Below are positions 17,573 through 24,842 of a DNA stretch of 64,000 bases, piece by piece. A program made the position numbers and the translations under genes. The notes under the pieces were generated by a model. The model saw only the letters and a program-made list of their open reading frames with translations, ran no database searches and was not told the origin of the DNA. How positions within the stretch are numbered: the stretch's first letter is position 1; every line of letters begins with the position of its first letter. This DNA comes from Pseudomonas tremae. Its GTDB lineage: Bacteria; Pseudomonadota; Gammaproteobacteria; Pseudomonadales; Pseudomonadaceae. The DNA is taken from the NCBI RefSeq assembly GCF_001401155.1, contig NZ_LJRO01000031.1, positions 1-64,000 on the forward strand, written 5' to 3'.

Positions 17573-18055
17573 ATGTTCCTTCACCGTCCCTTGGAAGAAA
17601 AAGATATCCCGATTATCTGCGAAATGCCGCAGAACGCCGACGAACTGTTCTACATGTTCCCCAGAGCAACCTATCCACTGACACCTTCACAGCTCGGCGA
17701 CGCCTTGGCAACACGTCATGATTCGACCGTCATCGAGATGGATGGCGAGGTGGTCGGTTTTGCCAATTTCTCTCAGTGTGAATTTCGCGGTCGCTGCTCG
17801 CTCGGTAACGTCATCATCGCGCCGAAGGCCCGTTCGAAAGGGGTAGGGCGCTTCATGATCACCAGCATGATGGGGATCGCCTTCGACAAGCATGAAGCCA
17901 AGGAACTGATCGCGTCCTGCTATAACCACAACGTACCGGGGCTGCTGTTCTATCCGCGGATGGGATTCCGTCCGTACTCCATTGAAGAGAAGCGGGACAA
18001 GCAGGGCGCCCGGGTCGCTCTTCTCCATCTTCGTCTTTCCGGTTCCGAGCAGTAA
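17573..18055 (+). CDS. GNAT family N-acetyltransferase
   Basis: A 160-residue GNAT enzyme. The N terminus, FLHRPLEEKDIPIICEMPQN, leads to the acetyl-CoA-binding part VIIAPKARSKGVGRFMITSM (the RSKGVG loop), and the last strands contain NHNVPGLLFYPRMGFRPY. The frame is open further upstream, but GAGAGG about 11 bases before the ATG at 17573 and the normal family N terminus support this start. The substrate is unknown. A GC-rich hairpin at 18074-18101 (stem GCACGGCCGA with one bulge) follows the stop and may end the transcript. Confidence 0.82.
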   Translation: MFLHRPLEEKDIPIICEMPQNADELFYMFPRATYPLTPSQLGDALATRHDSTVIEMDGEVVGFANFSQCEFRGRCSLGNVIIAPKARSKGVGRFMITSMMGIAFDKHEAKELIASCYNHNVPGLLFYPRMGFRPYSIEEKRDKQGARVALLHLRLSGSEQ

Positions 18056-18537
18056 TCGCCTGACCGGAACCCGGCACGGCCGACCCTTGCTCGGCCCGTG
18101 CGCTTCCGGTATCGCAGTCAGTCCTTAAGGGGTTCTCCCCCACCGCCGGTAACGCCATTATCCCGTTCTAAAACCAACAAACTTTTCGCTGGAAAATGGC
18201 TCATTCATATACCGTTCGTCAGTCTGTGCTTTCTTTAGATAAGCCGGTTTTGGATTTATTGATCCGGGTCATAAGTTTTTGCCCTGAAAACCCTGACGAT
18301 GAATCGTTTTTTCTAACAACCCCCGGTATTCAGCAGTGTTAAACGCGCGGTTTAATTTTTTGCGCAGGCGTTGATTGCAGGGGCGTTTGAAGCGTATAAA
18401 TATCGAAAGCATCAGGTAAGTGACGACGGATAATTGGCGGGCCGGCACGTGCCGTTTTCAAATGTTCTACCAACCATAAAAATTGCCGAGATTTTGTCAC
18501 TGTCGGGACATGCTTACACCCATAAGGAGATAAAGAG
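18056..18537. other. Long leader region before the DUF1652 gene
   Basis: A 480-bp gap. The first 50 bp hold a hairpin likely to end the GNAT transcript. The rest is AT-richer than the flanking genes and contains no convincing open frame. It probably holds the DUF1652 promoter and a long 5' leader; no known riboswitch was recognised. Confidence 0.55.
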
Positions 18538-18819
18538 ATGATCACCAGTGGATTGTCTGAGTTAGAACTCAGAAACATCGTTGAAGTTGCGTTTCTGCCG
18601 TTGCGCTGCACCTGCACAATCGCCAGTAATCAAATGACCGTGAAAATAGAAGACTTGGCCTCCGGGCGCGTGTTTCACAAAACAGGCATATCCATGAACG
18701 CTATAAAGACCAGTCGCGATATATCCGGCCTGGTTGCGAAGCTACGCACCGAGCGCGCCGCAGCCGCAGCCGCAGCCACCGCCACAGCGCTGCCGCATGC
18801 CCAGTCTAGCTTTGCCTGA
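18538..18819 (+). CDS. DUF1652 family protein
   Basis: A 93-residue cytoplasmic protein. The start LSELELRNIVEVAFLPLRC, a TCTI strand, MTVKIEDLASGRV and a final ISGLVAKLRTE helix match the DUF1652 family, which is largely restricted to Pseudomonas and has unknown function. A low-complexity Ala/Thr tail follows (about residues 74-85), absent from the family core. AAGGAGATAAAG just before the ATG is a strong ribosome site. An intrinsic terminator lies directly downstream, so it is a single-gene unit with a long leader. Confidence 0.8.
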   Translation: MITSGLSELELRNIVEVAFLPLRCTCTIASNQMTVKIEDLASGRVFHKTGISMNAIKTSRDISGLVAKLRTERAAAAAAATATALPHAQSSFA

Positions 18820-18843
18820 CCTGTTCTTGCTGCGAGGCGCCTG

Positions 18844-18876
18844 AAAGGCCCTGGGTCATTGAGACCAGGGCCTTTT
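18844..18876 (+). terminator. Intrinsic terminator of the DUF1652 gene
   Basis: An 11-bp stem (AAAGGCCCTGG paired with CCAGGGCCTTT), a 10-base loop and a run ending CCTTTTC, 24 bp past the stop codon. Confidence 0.85.
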
Positions 18877-19363
18877 CATATGTTTGCAACACCCTATGGT
18901 GTCTCTGCTGATTTCTTTACGTCGGTGACTCATTGCCTGGCAAACTGCGGTCAATGCCCCGAAGACTCTTCCTCCCGTTGCCTCCCTCCTGTCGGCGAAT
19001 AAACAACGCTACTCAAATCATCAGCTTGTGGCGTACAGGTGAACTGTTTTCCCGTTTTCGCTGCCTCTAACTTACCTTGTTTTCAGGATACAAATTGTCA
19101 CGCTTTTAATTCGGGTCGTGATGTATTTTCCTGAGTTGCATTTAAAGCGTCACAGGGTGATCACACTGATCGGTTATCTTTTAAAATGACGGAACTTCAA
19201 AACTTTGCTGCTGTTAGCGTTTATTGAACTGTGTTATTTCAGGCTTGGTAACGCTACATCATTCAGGTAGTGACTCGTGTTCGCTGGGCAATGCCTGAGT
19301 GCAGTAATAGTTTGGGCTGAACCGTTGAGGGAGGAGAAGCGCTCTGAAAGACAGGCATAAAAA
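18877..19363. other. Gene-free region between DUF1652 and csrA
   Basis: About 490 bp between two facing terminators, one ending DUF1652 and the other ending csrA. No coding frame with a ribosome site was found. GGA triplets occur (for example GAGGGAGGAG near 19328), but I could not outline an RsmX/Y/Z-type RNA with repeated GGA stem-loops. The content remains unexplained. Confidence 0.5.
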
Positions 19364-19383
19364 ACGGCGTCCTGAGACGCCGT
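19364..19383 (-). terminator. Intrinsic terminator of csrA
   Basis: On the minus strand an 8-bp GC-rich stem (ACGGCGTC/GACGCCGT) with a four-base loop is followed by a run of T (complement of 19359-19364), about 60 bp after the csrA stop. A textbook Rho-independent terminator. Confidence 0.88.
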
Positions 19384-19441
19384 ATGGCTGGTCTGCCTGA
19401 AAAATCAGCAGGTCAGCATCGAATAGGGGGAGCGTGTGCGA

Positions 19442-19630
19442 TTATTGTGGATCCTGATTTGGAGCCAGCTCTGCCTGTATGCGTTTGTAGATTTCTTCAC
19501 GATGCACTGAAACGTTTTTAGGTGCATTGATGCCCAGCCGGACTTGAAGCCCTTGAACGCCAAGAATCGTCACGGTGATCTCGTCACCGATGTTTATGCT
19601 TTCGCCTACTTTGCGAGTGAGTATCAACAT
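19442..19630 (-). CDS. csrA: CsrA/Rsm family post-transcriptional regulator
   Basis: A 62-residue CsrA-family RNA-binding protein. The whole sequence fits the family: [20 protein letters not shown] at the start, then [19 protein letters not shown] with the RNA-contacting VHREEI. It binds GGA motifs near ribosome sites and represses or stabilises target mRNAs; in Pseudomonas it is counteracted by Rsm small RNAs under GacS/GacA. P. syringae has several CsrA paralogues, and I cannot say which this is. The ATG follows a purine-rich site, and the gene is a single unit with its own terminator. Confidence 0.93.
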   Translation of the reverse strand: MLILTRKVGESINIGDEITVTILGVQGLQVRLGINAPKNVSVHREEIYKRIQAELAPNQDPQ

Positions 19631-20165
19631 AATCTTTTCCTTGATGGCCTCTTGAAAACGCCTCTCTCAAGAGGCTGGCGTTTGCCTTTGCGTGGTAATT
19701 GTTGCCGAGTGCATCCAGATGCATCCGTCTGTATGACGTCGCAGTGGTGAATTTAATTCCCTCGGTTCATTTTCTTGTCATCGAGATTTGCATCCCCGAT
19801 ACGACGAGTGCGCCAATTCTGCCCGTTTTGACGTGAAAATGCCCGTATTTACTGGCGCCACATAAAAAGTAACGTGACAGCAGCGCGCATCGAGGTCGCC
19901 GTTGCCTCGCCCGGCAATGGCAGGCGAGACCATCTTCAGATGAGTGTAAGCGTAGGCGGGACCAGGAAAGATTGCCCGTGCTTTCTGAAATTTTAAAATG
20001 AAAGTGGTGGGCGGGGTGTAGGAAGAAGCTGACTGCGAGGGGCGGCAACTGGCTGTAGGTCGTGTTTATGCGCCGGGATGTGTGCTAATGCAGGAAGGAG
20101 GAGGGGCTGAGGATGCCAGCCTTCGCGGTTCTGGGTGTCCGCGAAGGCCGAGTATGCCTGTTGCG
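19631..20165. other. Intergenic region upstream of csrA
   Basis: About 535 bp between the csrA start and the gntP stop. It should hold the csrA promoter (minus strand) and the gntP terminator hairpin at 20120-20147. Open frames here lack ribosome sites and typical codon use. I see no other feature. Confidence 0.55.
20120..20147 (-). terminator. Hairpin downstream of gntP
   Basis: A perfect 9-bp stem (CCTTCGCGG/CCGCGAAGG) with a 10-base loop, 18 bp past the gntP stop. No T tract, so it may act as an mRNA end stabiliser or a Rho-dependent pause. Confidence 0.5.
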
Positions 20166-21518
20166 TTAAACGGCCATAGACAGCAGCATGATGAAAATCA
20201 GGCCGACCACCGAGAGGATGGTTTCCATCACCGTCCAAGTCTTGAAGGTTTCAGCCACGGTCATGTTGAAATATTGCTTGACCAGCCAGAAACCGGCGTC
20301 ATTGACGTGCGACAGGATCAACGAGCCAGCGCCGGTGGCCAGCACCAGCAACTCGCGATTGACACCAGGAATCAGGCCAACCACCGGAGCGACAATCCCT
20401 GCACCGGTAATGGTCGCCACGGTGGCCGACCCGGTTGCGATGCGAATCACCGCCGCTACCAGCCACGCCAGCATGATCGGGTTGATCTGTGCCTGTACCG
20501 CCATGTGGCCGATCACGTCACCCACGCCGCTGGCGACCAGCATCTGCTTGAAACCACCGCCCGCACCGACGATCAGGACGATTGCGGCGACCGGAGCCAG
20601 GCTCTGGTCCAGCAGTTTCATGATTTTGCTGCGATCAAAGCCGCGCGCTGCACCAAAGGTGTAGAAGGCCAGCAACAGTGCCGCCAGCAGTGCGGTGATC
20701 GGGTGACCGATCAGGTCCATCCAGATGCGGAACATGTTGTTTTCTGGCAACACCACGTCGGCAAAGGTCTTGAGCAGCATCAGGAACACCGGCAGCAGGA
20801 TGGTCACCAATGTAATGCCGAAGCCTGGCAGGTTCTCGGTGCTCGACTCCTTGGCGATCTGGTCCATCAGTTCCTTTGACGGGGTGCCAGGGATGCTTTT
20901 GGAAATCCAGTTGCCGAAGATCGGGCCAGCGATGATTGCCGTCGGCAGCGCAACGATCAGTCCGTAAAAAATGGTCTTGCCGATATCAGCGCCGAAAATG
21001 CCGATTGCCAGCAACGGACCCGGGTGCGGTGGCACCAGGCCGTGTACCGCTGAAAGGCCTGCGAGCAGCGGGATGCCGATCTTGACGATGGGCACGCCGG
21101 TGCGACGTGCAACGATGAACACCAGCGGAATCAGCAGAACAAAACCGATCTCGAAGAACAACGGGATGCCCACCAGAAACGCGGAAAACATCATTGCCCA
21201 ATGCACTTTCTGCTTACCGAAGGTGCGGATCAAGGTCTGCGCAATCTGATCAGCGCCCCCCGAGTCGGCCATCAGTTTGCCGAGCATGGTGCCCAGACCA
21301 AGGATGATGCCAACGAATCCCAGCACGCCGCCGAAGCCGTCCTGGAACGATTTCATGACTTTTTCCACCGGCATTCCCGATGTCAGGCCAAGAAAGCCCG
21401 CTGCCAGGGTCAACGCGACGAAGGGGTGTACCTTGAATGTGGTGATCAACAGTACAAGACCGACGATGGTTACCAACGCATCGACGAGCAAGAACGTCTC
21501 ATGGGTCATACCGAACAT
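20166..21518 (-). CDS. gntP: Gluconate:H+ symporter, GntP family
   Basis: A 450-residue inner-membrane permease of the GntP family with about 12 hydrophobic segments. Characteristic pieces are KSFQDGFGGVLGFVGIILGL, LGTMLGKLMADSGGADQIAQ, GLVPPHPGPLLAI (the conserved PPHPGP loop) and TGSATVATITGAGIVAP. It imports gluconate with protons, feeding gluconokinase encoded just upstream. The ATG at 21518 has GGAGAAAC seven to eight bases before it; an earlier in-frame ATG lacks this. An AAGACAGCGCTGTCTT palindrome lies 66-81 bp upstream, between gntK and gntP, so the permease gene has its own regulated promoter. Confidence 0.92.
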   Translation of the reverse strand: MFGMTHETFLLVDALVTIVGLVLLITTFKVHPFVALTLAAGFLGLTSGMPVEKVMKSFQDGFGGVLGFVGIILGLGTMLGKLMADSGGADQIAQTLIRTFGKQKVHWAMMFSAFLVGIPLFFEIGFVLLIPLVFIVARRTGVPIVKIGIPLLAGLSAVHGLVPPHPGPLLAIGIFGADIGKTIFYGLIVALPTAIIAGPIFGNWISKSIPGTPSKELMDQIAKESSTENLPGFGITLVTILLPVFLMLLKTFADVVLPENNMFRIWMDLIGHPITALLAALLLAFYTFGAARGFDRSKIMKLLDQSLAPVAAIVLIVGAGGGFKQMLVASGVGDVIGHMAVQAQINPIMLAWLVAAVIRIATGSATVATITGAGIVAPVVGLIPGVNRELLVLATGAGSLILSHVNDAGFWLVKQYFNMTVAETFKTWTVMETILSVVGLIFIMLLSMAV

Positions 21519-21583
21519 GGGTGTTTCTCCTGTTATTGTTTTAGGCCACTGCAAAGAGCGCCGTCGTTCTATCGTGTGTGCTC

Positions 21584-21599
21584 AAGACAGCGCTGTCTT
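21584..21599. promoter_or_regulatory. GntR operator before gntP
   Basis: A perfect 16-bp palindrome, AAGACAGCGCTGTCTT, in the gap between gntK and gntP. Its 14-bp core AGACAGCGCTGTCT recurs before gntK and, imperfectly, before gntR. LacI-family regulators bind exactly this kind of symmetric site with a central CG step. Confidence 0.8.
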
Positions 21600-21616
21600 T
21601 TGCATTCACGCCTTTA

Positions 21617-22144
21617 TCAGGCGTGGGAGCCTTTCCACCATGCGGCAGCTTGGGTGCCAATCACATCGATGGGCAGGGAAGCATCCACGACCAGCGTCAG
21701 CGGCTCGCCTTCAGGGGACTCCAGGGTTGCGAACTGACTGTCTACCAGGCTGGCAGGCATGAAATGACCGGGACGGTGCGAGCAACGTTCGGTCGCCAGT
21801 TCCTTGCTCAGCTGAAGGAAGACAAACCCAAGGCCCGGCACCGCGTCACGCAGACGCTGACGATAGATGAGCTTGAGGGCAGAGCAGGTCAGGACCGGGT
21901 GTTCGCCGTTGGCGAGCGCCGCAGCCATTTCTTCACCCAGGCGGGTCAGCCAGCCGGCGCGGTCTTCATCATTTAGTGGGGTTCCGGCGCTCATCTTGTC
22001 GATGTTTGCCTGAGGATGGAACGCATCGCCTTCGATCAGGCGACCGCCGCTGTTGAGTGCGATCTCGGCACCGACGGCGCTTTTTCCGCAGCCCGACACA
22101 CCCATCACCACAAGGGCGGAAATAGCAGTATTCGCAGTTGTCAC
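21617..22144 (-). CDS. gntK: Gluconokinase
   Basis: A 175-residue P-loop kinase that phosphorylates gluconate to 6-phosphogluconate, the entry to the Entner-Doudoroff pathway. The Walker A motif is VMGVSGCGKSAVG at the start. It is followed by IEGDAFHPQANIDKMSAGTP and PLNDEDRAGWL, both characteristic of GntK, then CSALKLIYRQRLR and HRPGHFMPASLVDSQFATLE. An upstream in-frame extension to 22249 is open, but the GTG at 22144 has an AGGTG site and gives the normal family N terminus. It lies directly upstream of gntP and diverges from gntR, and a palindromic operator overlaps the region just before its start. Confidence 0.92.
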   Translation of the reverse strand: MTTANTAISALVVMGVSGCGKSAVGAEIALNSGGRLIEGDAFHPQANIDKMSAGTPLNDEDRAGWLTRLGEEMAAALANGEHPVLTCSALKLIYRQRLRDAVPGLGFVFLQLSKELATERCSHRPGHFMPASLVDSQFATLESPEGEPLTLVVDASLPIDVIGTQAAAWWKGSHA

Positions 22145-22162
22145 AATAGGCACCTCGTCTGG

Positions 22163-22176
22163 AGACAGCGCTGTCT
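22163..22176. promoter_or_regulatory. GntR operator before gntK
   Basis: A perfect 14-bp palindrome, AGACAGCGCTGTCT, 19 bp upstream of the gntK GTG. It is identical to the core of the gntP operator. Bound GntR here would block gntK transcription close to the start of the message. Confidence 0.8.
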
Positions 22177-22326
22177 TTGTCCGATGGACATCAGGCTCAG
22201 CCTGTGCTGTTCCAGTTCTTTTCGTTGTTTTGAGTTCATCATTGAGCATCGGAGGCTGTTCTCCGGGGCCACCTTAAAGGGGAGCCCGAATGTGAAACCA
22301 GCGATAAAGCATTGTCACGTTCCATG

Positions 22327-22340
22327 AGACAGCGCTACCT
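22327..22340. promoter_or_regulatory. GntR operator before gntR (imperfect)
   Basis: AGACAGCGCTACCT keeps the left half and the central AGCGCT of the two palindromes but diverges on the right. It lies 49-62 bp before the gntR ATG and suggests weak self-regulation. On the other strand it reads AAG-N-TAGCGCT, like the operator described for P. aeruginosa GntR. Confidence 0.6.
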
Positions 22341-22388
22341 TATTGGGCATACGTCATATTTGGCAACCCTTATGTTAGTTGGCAACGC

Positions 22389-23405
22389 ATGACCCGCATT
22401 GGTTCCCGCTCTACCGGTCGTCCGACCCTCGATGAAGTGGCGCGGCTGGCTGCCGTTTCTCCGATCACCGCGTCCCGCGCTCTGCGGGGCGTTTCCACGG
22501 TTGCCCCACAGCTGGTCGAAAAAGTGCGTGCAGCGGCGCAAAGCCTGGGCTACGTCGCCAATTCTGCGGCGAGGGCACTGGCGTCATCCTGCAGCCAGAC
22601 TGTCGTGGTGCTGGTGCCGTCGCTGTCCAACCAGTTGTTCATCGAAACCCTGGAAGCCATTCAAAATGTGTTGCGCGCGCGCGGCCTGGACGTGGTGATC
22701 GGCAACTATCACTACTCGCCCGCAGAAGAGGAAACGCTGTTGCGCAGCCATCTGGTCCATCGTCCCAGAGGGGTTCTGTTGACCGGCTTCGACCACACGC
22801 CGGCTTCGCGTCAGATGCTGGAAACCAGCGGCGTGCCCTGCGTCCACATGATGGAGCTGGATACCCGGCTTGGCGCCTATTGCGTAGGTTTCTCCCAGCA
22901 GCAGGCGGGTGCCGAAGCGGCTCGCCATCTGCTGGGGCGCGGTCGTAAACGTCTGGCTTATATGGCGGCCCAGCTCGACCCTCGCGTGTTGCAGCGTGGG
23001 GCAGGGTTTCGTCAGGTGCTGGAGGAGGCCGGGTTATTCGATCCCGATTTGCAGGTCTCGACACGTCAGTCTTCGTCAATCGGCCTGGGCGGTGAGCTGT
23101 TCGCTCGTCTGCTCGATGAGCACCCCGATGTCGATGGGGTTTTCTTCTGCAACGATGACCTGGCTCAGGGCGCAGCACTGGAGGCATTGCGTCTGGGGGT
23201 GGCGATCCCTGAACGGGTAGCGCTGGTGGGGTTCAACGATTTGCCCGGTTCTGCTCATATGGTTCCGCGCCTGACCTCCATACGCACGCCAAGGCAGGAA
23301 GTGGGGCAGCGCGCCGCTCAGTTGCTGCTGGGCCTGCTCGATGGCGTTGCGCAGGCTCCACAGGTGGATCTGGGCTTCGAGCTGGTAGTGCGAGAAAGCT
23401 CCTGA
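22389..23405 (+). CDS. gntR: LacI family regulator of gluconate genes, GntR
   Basis: A 338-residue LacI-type repressor. The N-terminal helix-turn-helix is TLDEVARLAAVSPITASRAL followed by the hinge helix LGYVANSAARALAS. The remainder is a periplasmic-binding-protein-like sugar domain with VVVLVPSLSNQLFIETLEAI and GVFFCNDDLAQGAALEALR near the ends. Divergent from gntK and gntP, it is inferred to be the gluconate/6-phosphogluconate-responsive repressor of both. Three copies of an AGACAGCGCTGTCT-type site in the three promoter gaps support this. The name follows the Pseudomonas use for the LacI-family GntR, not the unrelated GntR superfamily. Confidence 0.9.
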   Translation: MTRIGSRSTGRPTLDEVARLAAVSPITASRALRGVSTVAPQLVEKVRAAAQSLGYVANSAARALASSCSQTVVVLVPSLSNQLFIETLEAIQNVLRARGLDVVIGNYHYSPAEEETLLRSHLVHRPRGVLLTGFDHTPASRQMLETSGVPCVHMMELDTRLGAYCVGFSQQQAGAEAARHLLGRGRKRLAYMAAQLDPRVLQRGAGFRQVLEEAGLFDPDLQVSTRQSSSIGLGGELFARLLDEHPDVDGVFFCNDDLAQGAALEALRLGVAIPERVALVGFNDLPGSAHMVPRLTSIRTPRQEVGQRAAQLLLGLLDGVAQAPQVDLGFELVVRESS

Positions 23406-23747
23406 GTTGTCTCGCCGGCACTGTACAAGCATTTCTTCCGGTAACCTTCAGTGGTCATCCCTCAAGCCTTGTCTGACCAGTGGTAGCTCCGCTGCAACGG
23501 CTTCCTGCTGTCGTCCTGGACTGCCCGACCGCTATGTCCCGCATGCTTTTTTCAGTCTCATCTGGAAGGTTGTGACATGTTTCGACTGTCACTTCTGACA
23601 GTACCCATCCCCTCGGGTTGAGTATTCAATGACTCCATGTTCTGGATCGGAGCGGCATCGGTGTCTTGGCCGCATCGTTGGATGACGGGGATATATCTTC
23701 TTATCTATTCCCCGTTCTGGCGGTCTAACAAGGCCCATTGACTGGTG
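23406..23747. other. Intergenic region after gntR
   Basis: A 340-bp gap between gntR and the beta-propeller gene, both on the plus strand. No coding frame, terminator with T tract or repeat could be supported. It presumably carries the promoter of the propeller gene. Confidence 0.5.
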
Positions 23748-24725
23748 ATGGAAATGCAAAAAAAGGCATCTCAACATGTTAGAGCTTTGACTCATATGGT
23801 CGATCCGGTCAGTTCAGGAGAGCCTCTGGACATCGCATGGTTGACCGGCATCATTCCTCTGGGGTTCGTACCCGCAGAACTCGCGCTCAGCCCCGATGAA
23901 ACCACTCTTTACGTCGCGCATGAGAGTGGCCGCGAAGTCAGCGTGGTCGATATCGCCACTGCAAGCGTGGTCGGCAGTATCAAACGAGCGGGCGCCGGCG
24001 CCATCAGCCTGAGCCCCGACGGCAAACGGCTCTACACCATCGGCCAGAAGAGGTGCTATGTGGTCGATACCCGCCTGCGCGAAGTGATCCGCATACTTCC
24101 CGCAGCCAACGCCAATCGAGTGCTTTGCAGCGCGGATGGCCGGTTCATCTGCCTGTCCTTTCAGAATGCGCTGGGCGGGCTGATCCGTCTGATCGAGACC
24201 GAAAACTATACGGTCGAAAACGAATTCGATCTTGGGGCCTTGACCAATGCATCGCTGGCGCTGGGAATCAGCCCTTTGAATGACCGCTTTTACGCAACGA
24301 TGCTGGTGGACCGGACTGCGCCTACCGACGTTCTGGCAATAAGCAGGGTTGATTACCAGCAGCACGAAATTACCGGCTTTTCCGATCCGCGATCAATGGC
24401 GTTCAGTGCCGATGGCGCTTGGCTGTATGTGGGCGGAATCGATGAGGTCTATATCGTCGATGCAGCGACCAACAAAACCTTTTATCGAGAGAGGGTCGGC
24501 AGCCAGGGTTATCCGGTAAGAATAATCGGCGTCACGCCCGACGATCGATACGTCTACGCGATCTACACCTGCAACTATGACGTTTACCGGATCGACACGG
24601 TGAAAGGCATCGCCACCTGTATTGCGTACTTTCCTTCCGTGGGGGGCGCCGTGTTGAACCGTAATGGCAATTACATTTATTCCTCGCACCCGGACATGAG
24701 CTGGATTTCGATCTACAGGCTCTAG
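23748..24725 (+). CDS. YncE-like beta-propeller protein
   Basis: A 325-residue protein built from repeated YVTN-type blades: AELALSPDETTLYVAHESGR, VSVVDIATASVVGSI, ISLSPDGKRLYTIG, MAFSADGAWLYVGGIDEVYI and VTPDDRYVYAIYTCNYDVYR. About six to seven blades give a full propeller. There is no clear signal peptide in this frame, unlike periplasmic YncE, so location is uncertain. Starts at 23745 (GTG), 23748 and 23754 are all possible, and none has a strong ribosome site. The function is unknown; propellers of this kind are usually scaffolds or ligand binders. It converges on glcB. Confidence 0.7.
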   Translation: MEMQKKASQHVRALTHMVDPVSSGEPLDIAWLTGIIPLGFVPAELALSPDETTLYVAHESGREVSVVDIATASVVGSIKRAGAGAISLSPDGKRLYTIGQKRCYVVDTRLREVIRILPAANANRVLCSADGRFICLSFQNALGGLIRLIETENYTVENEFDLGALTNASLALGISPLNDRFYATMLVDRTAPTDVLAISRVDYQQHEITGFSDPRSMAFSADGAWLYVGGIDEVYIVDAATNKTFYRERVGSQGYPVRIIGVTPDDRYVYAIYTCNYDVYRIDTVKGIATCIAYFPSVGGAVLNRNGNYIYSSHPDMSWISIYRL

Positions 24726-24801
24726 GCGCTGCACATCAAAGGCTGCTTTCGGCCCGAGCCTGGCGTGTCTGACGTCCTGCATGCCTTCAGAAAGAGGGCC
24801 A

Positions 24802-24834
24802 TTCGCTCATGCCCGGTGCAGGCGCATGAGCGAA
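24802..24834. terminator. Hairpin between the propeller gene and glcB
   Basis: An 11-bp perfect stem (TTCGCTCATGC/GCATGAGCGAA) with an 11-base loop lies between two convergent stops, 8 bp past glcB. It has no long T tract on either strand and is probably a shared terminator. Confidence 0.55.
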
Positions 24835-24842
24835 ACGGCAGG

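Noticed and set aside
18074..18101. Strong intrinsic terminator after the GNAT gene
   Set aside because: The hairpin is real but has a bulge and no T tract, so it is only mentioned with the gene.
18877..19363. RsmX/RsmY-type small RNA near csrA
   Set aside because: GGA triplets occur, but there is no repeated GGA-in-loop pattern, no GacA-type upstream palindrome recognised and no plus-strand terminator.
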